In this document: piece after piece, positions 4,722 to 5,337 of the stretch
How positions within the stretch are numbered: position 1 is the first letter of the stretch
Layout of the letters: the number at the start of each line of letters is the position of its first letter
Assembly: GCF_028618695.1 (NCBI RefSeq)
Contig: NZ_JAQIVI010000394.1
Location: 1-5,337, forward strand
Direction: 5' to 3'
DNA: 5,337 nucleotides
From: Natrinema soli
GTDB taxonomy: Archaea > Halobacteriota > Halobacteria > Halobacteriales > Natrialbaceae
Position numbers and translations under genes: made by a program
Notes under the pieces: model-generated
Told to the model about the DNA's origin: nothing
The model's input: only the letters and a program-made list of their open reading frames with translations
Databases searched by the model: none

Positions 4722-4916
4722 ATGAAGGAGTCGTTGCTGGACATTCTCTGCTGTCCGCTCGATAAACACGACCTGGGGCTCGAAGGAGCCGAACACGACG
4801 ACGAGGAAGTCATCGCCGGCACCCTCGTCTGTTCCGAGTGCGGCGAGGAGTATCCCATCGAGGACGGCATTCCGAACCTGCTGCCGCCGGACATGCGCGA
4901 GGAAACACCGGCCTAA
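4722..4916 (+). CDS. trm112: Trm112-family methyltransferase activator protein
   Basis: This 64-aa protein starts MKESLLDILCCPLDKHDLGL. It has the Trm112 (PF03966, formerly DUF343/UPF0434) pattern: an N-terminal LxCP knuckle at residues 9-15, a variable acidic middle, LVCSECGEEYPIEDGIPNLLP at 35-55, and a short tail. In eukaryotes and in Haloferax volcanii, Trm112 binds and stabilises several SAM-dependent methyltransferases that modify tRNA, rRNA or release factor. The conserved DGIPNLLP end is the surface that partners use. The usual CPxC knuckle reads CCPLD, so the fourth zinc ligand (position 14) is Asp; with Cys11, Cys37 and Cys40 the zinc site is incomplete or altered. The start is fixed by homology and by the TATA-like box. 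The next gene begins 15 bases after the stop, which suggests co-transcription. Confidence 0.88.
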   Translation: MKESLLDILCCPLDKHDLGLEGAEHDDEEVIAGTLVCSECGEEYPIEDGIPNLLPPDMREETPA

Positions 4917-4931
4917 CCGGCCAGATTTATC

Positions 4932-5337
4932 GTGTCACCACCAGCGGTCACCGTCCACGTCAACCGCGGGTCCGCCGAGGCGCTCGAGCCGTCGAGCACG
5001 TCGCTCGAGACCAACGGCTCGTTTCTCCTCTCGCTGTCGGGTCACGAGTCGCCCGCGCACGTCCACTGTCGCCTCGCGGGTGACCTCGAACGGATCGCAT
5101 CGCTCGAGGAGTCGAACTACTTCGTCGAACCGGACGGCGTCACGACCGTTCCGATTGCCGTCAACGCCGATGTAGTCGATCGTCCCGTGGACGGCCACCT
5201 CGAGGTACTGACGGGCTACGGCTCCGAGTCGATCTCGATCGCCGTCACCGTCGTCCCCGGACCGCCGGACGTCGACGTCGACGAGTCGCTCGCCGAACCC
5301 GCCCGCTCGGAGCCCGAGCCGGCGACGCTCGAGCGCG
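4932..5337 (+). CDS. Haloarchaeal beta-rich protein of unknown function (DUF7524-like), C-terminus outside window
   Basis: The frame starts at a GTG, 15 bases after the Trm112 stop, and stays open to the window end (135 residues). It reads SPPAVTVHVNRGSAEALEPS, then alternating hydrophobic and polar strands such as FLLSLSGHESPAHVHCRL, YFVEPDGVTTVPIAVNADV, HLEVLTGYGSESISIAVTVV. It then turns into an acidic, proline-rich linker from about residue 110. This looks like one Ig-like or beta-sandwich domain followed by a linker, often seen before a C-terminal membrane helix, which would lie beyond the window. No signal peptide is visible. The DUF7524 label is from memory and tentative. The start is chosen because the first strand begins directly after it and no ATG is nearby. 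Expression is probably from the trm112 promoter. Confidence 0.7.
   Translation, partial: MSPPAVTVHVNRGSAEALEPSSTSLETNGSFLLSLSGHESPAHVHCRLAGDLERIASLEESNYFVEPDGVTTVPIAVNADVVDRPVDGHLEVLTGYGSESISIAVTVVPGPPDVDVDESLAEPARSEPEPATLER

Noticed and set aside
4925..4930. ATTTAT TATA-like sequence just before the GTG at 4932
   Set aside because: It ends directly at the start codon, so transcription would begin about 20 bases inside the gene. It does not fit as this gene's promoter.

Overview
This window comes from a haloarchaeon. It has high GC with C/G-ending codons, very acidic proteins, frequent CTCGAG-type codon pairs, and A/T-rich TATA-like boxes about 25-34 bases before start codons with almost no 5' leader or Shine-Dalgarno sequence. 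It also carries a stand-alone GMP synthase glutaminase subunit, the archaeal arrangement. A member of the Natrialbales (Natrinema/Haloterrigena-like) would fit, but the genus is not proven.

Layout: (1) 1-201, minus: the first 67 residues of a probable LUD-domain (LutC-like) protein, cut by the window edge. (2) 202-763: no intact gene, but 462-662 (minus) holds the wreck of a DUF892/YciF ferritin-like gene with an in-frame stop and two apparent internal deletions. (3) 764-1318, minus: GMP synthase glutaminase subunit, followed by an inverted repeat with a T-run. (4) 1471-1692, plus: a 73-aa zinc-ribbon-like protein. (5) 1809-1946, plus: a 45-aa single-pass membrane protein. (6) 1947-2582: a 636-base convergent intergenic region dominated by a tandem array of about eleven different perfect or near-perfect hairpins at 2050-2378. 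Nearly all have a three-base loop, and most have the core GC-NNN-GC. (7) 2583-2888, minus: a small winged-helix regulator. (8) 2889-3202: intergenic, with the promoters of the regulator and of purA. (9) 3203-4567, plus: adenylosuccinate synthetase, purA. (10) 4722-4916, plus: a Trm112-family methyltransferase activator. (11) 4932 to the end, plus: the N-terminal part of a haloarchaeal beta-rich protein of unknown function, probably in an operon with the Trm112 gene.

Functionally, the two enzymes that can be named with confidence sit on the two branches that leave IMP. PurA makes adenylosuccinate for AMP, and the GuaA subunit supplies ammonia to make GMP from XMP. They are not in one operon; each has its own promoter on opposite strands. 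The Trm112 protein points to tRNA and translation-factor methylation.

The hairpin array is the most unusual part. No protein-coding explanation fits it. Its loops are all closed by C-G pairs, and its stems differ from one another, so it is not a simple amplified repeat. It also contains the GCGAAGC core, known as an exceptionally stable DNA mini-hairpin. I cannot tell from sequence alone whether it acts as RNA, as single-stranded DNA, or is a by-product of hairpin-generating mutation.
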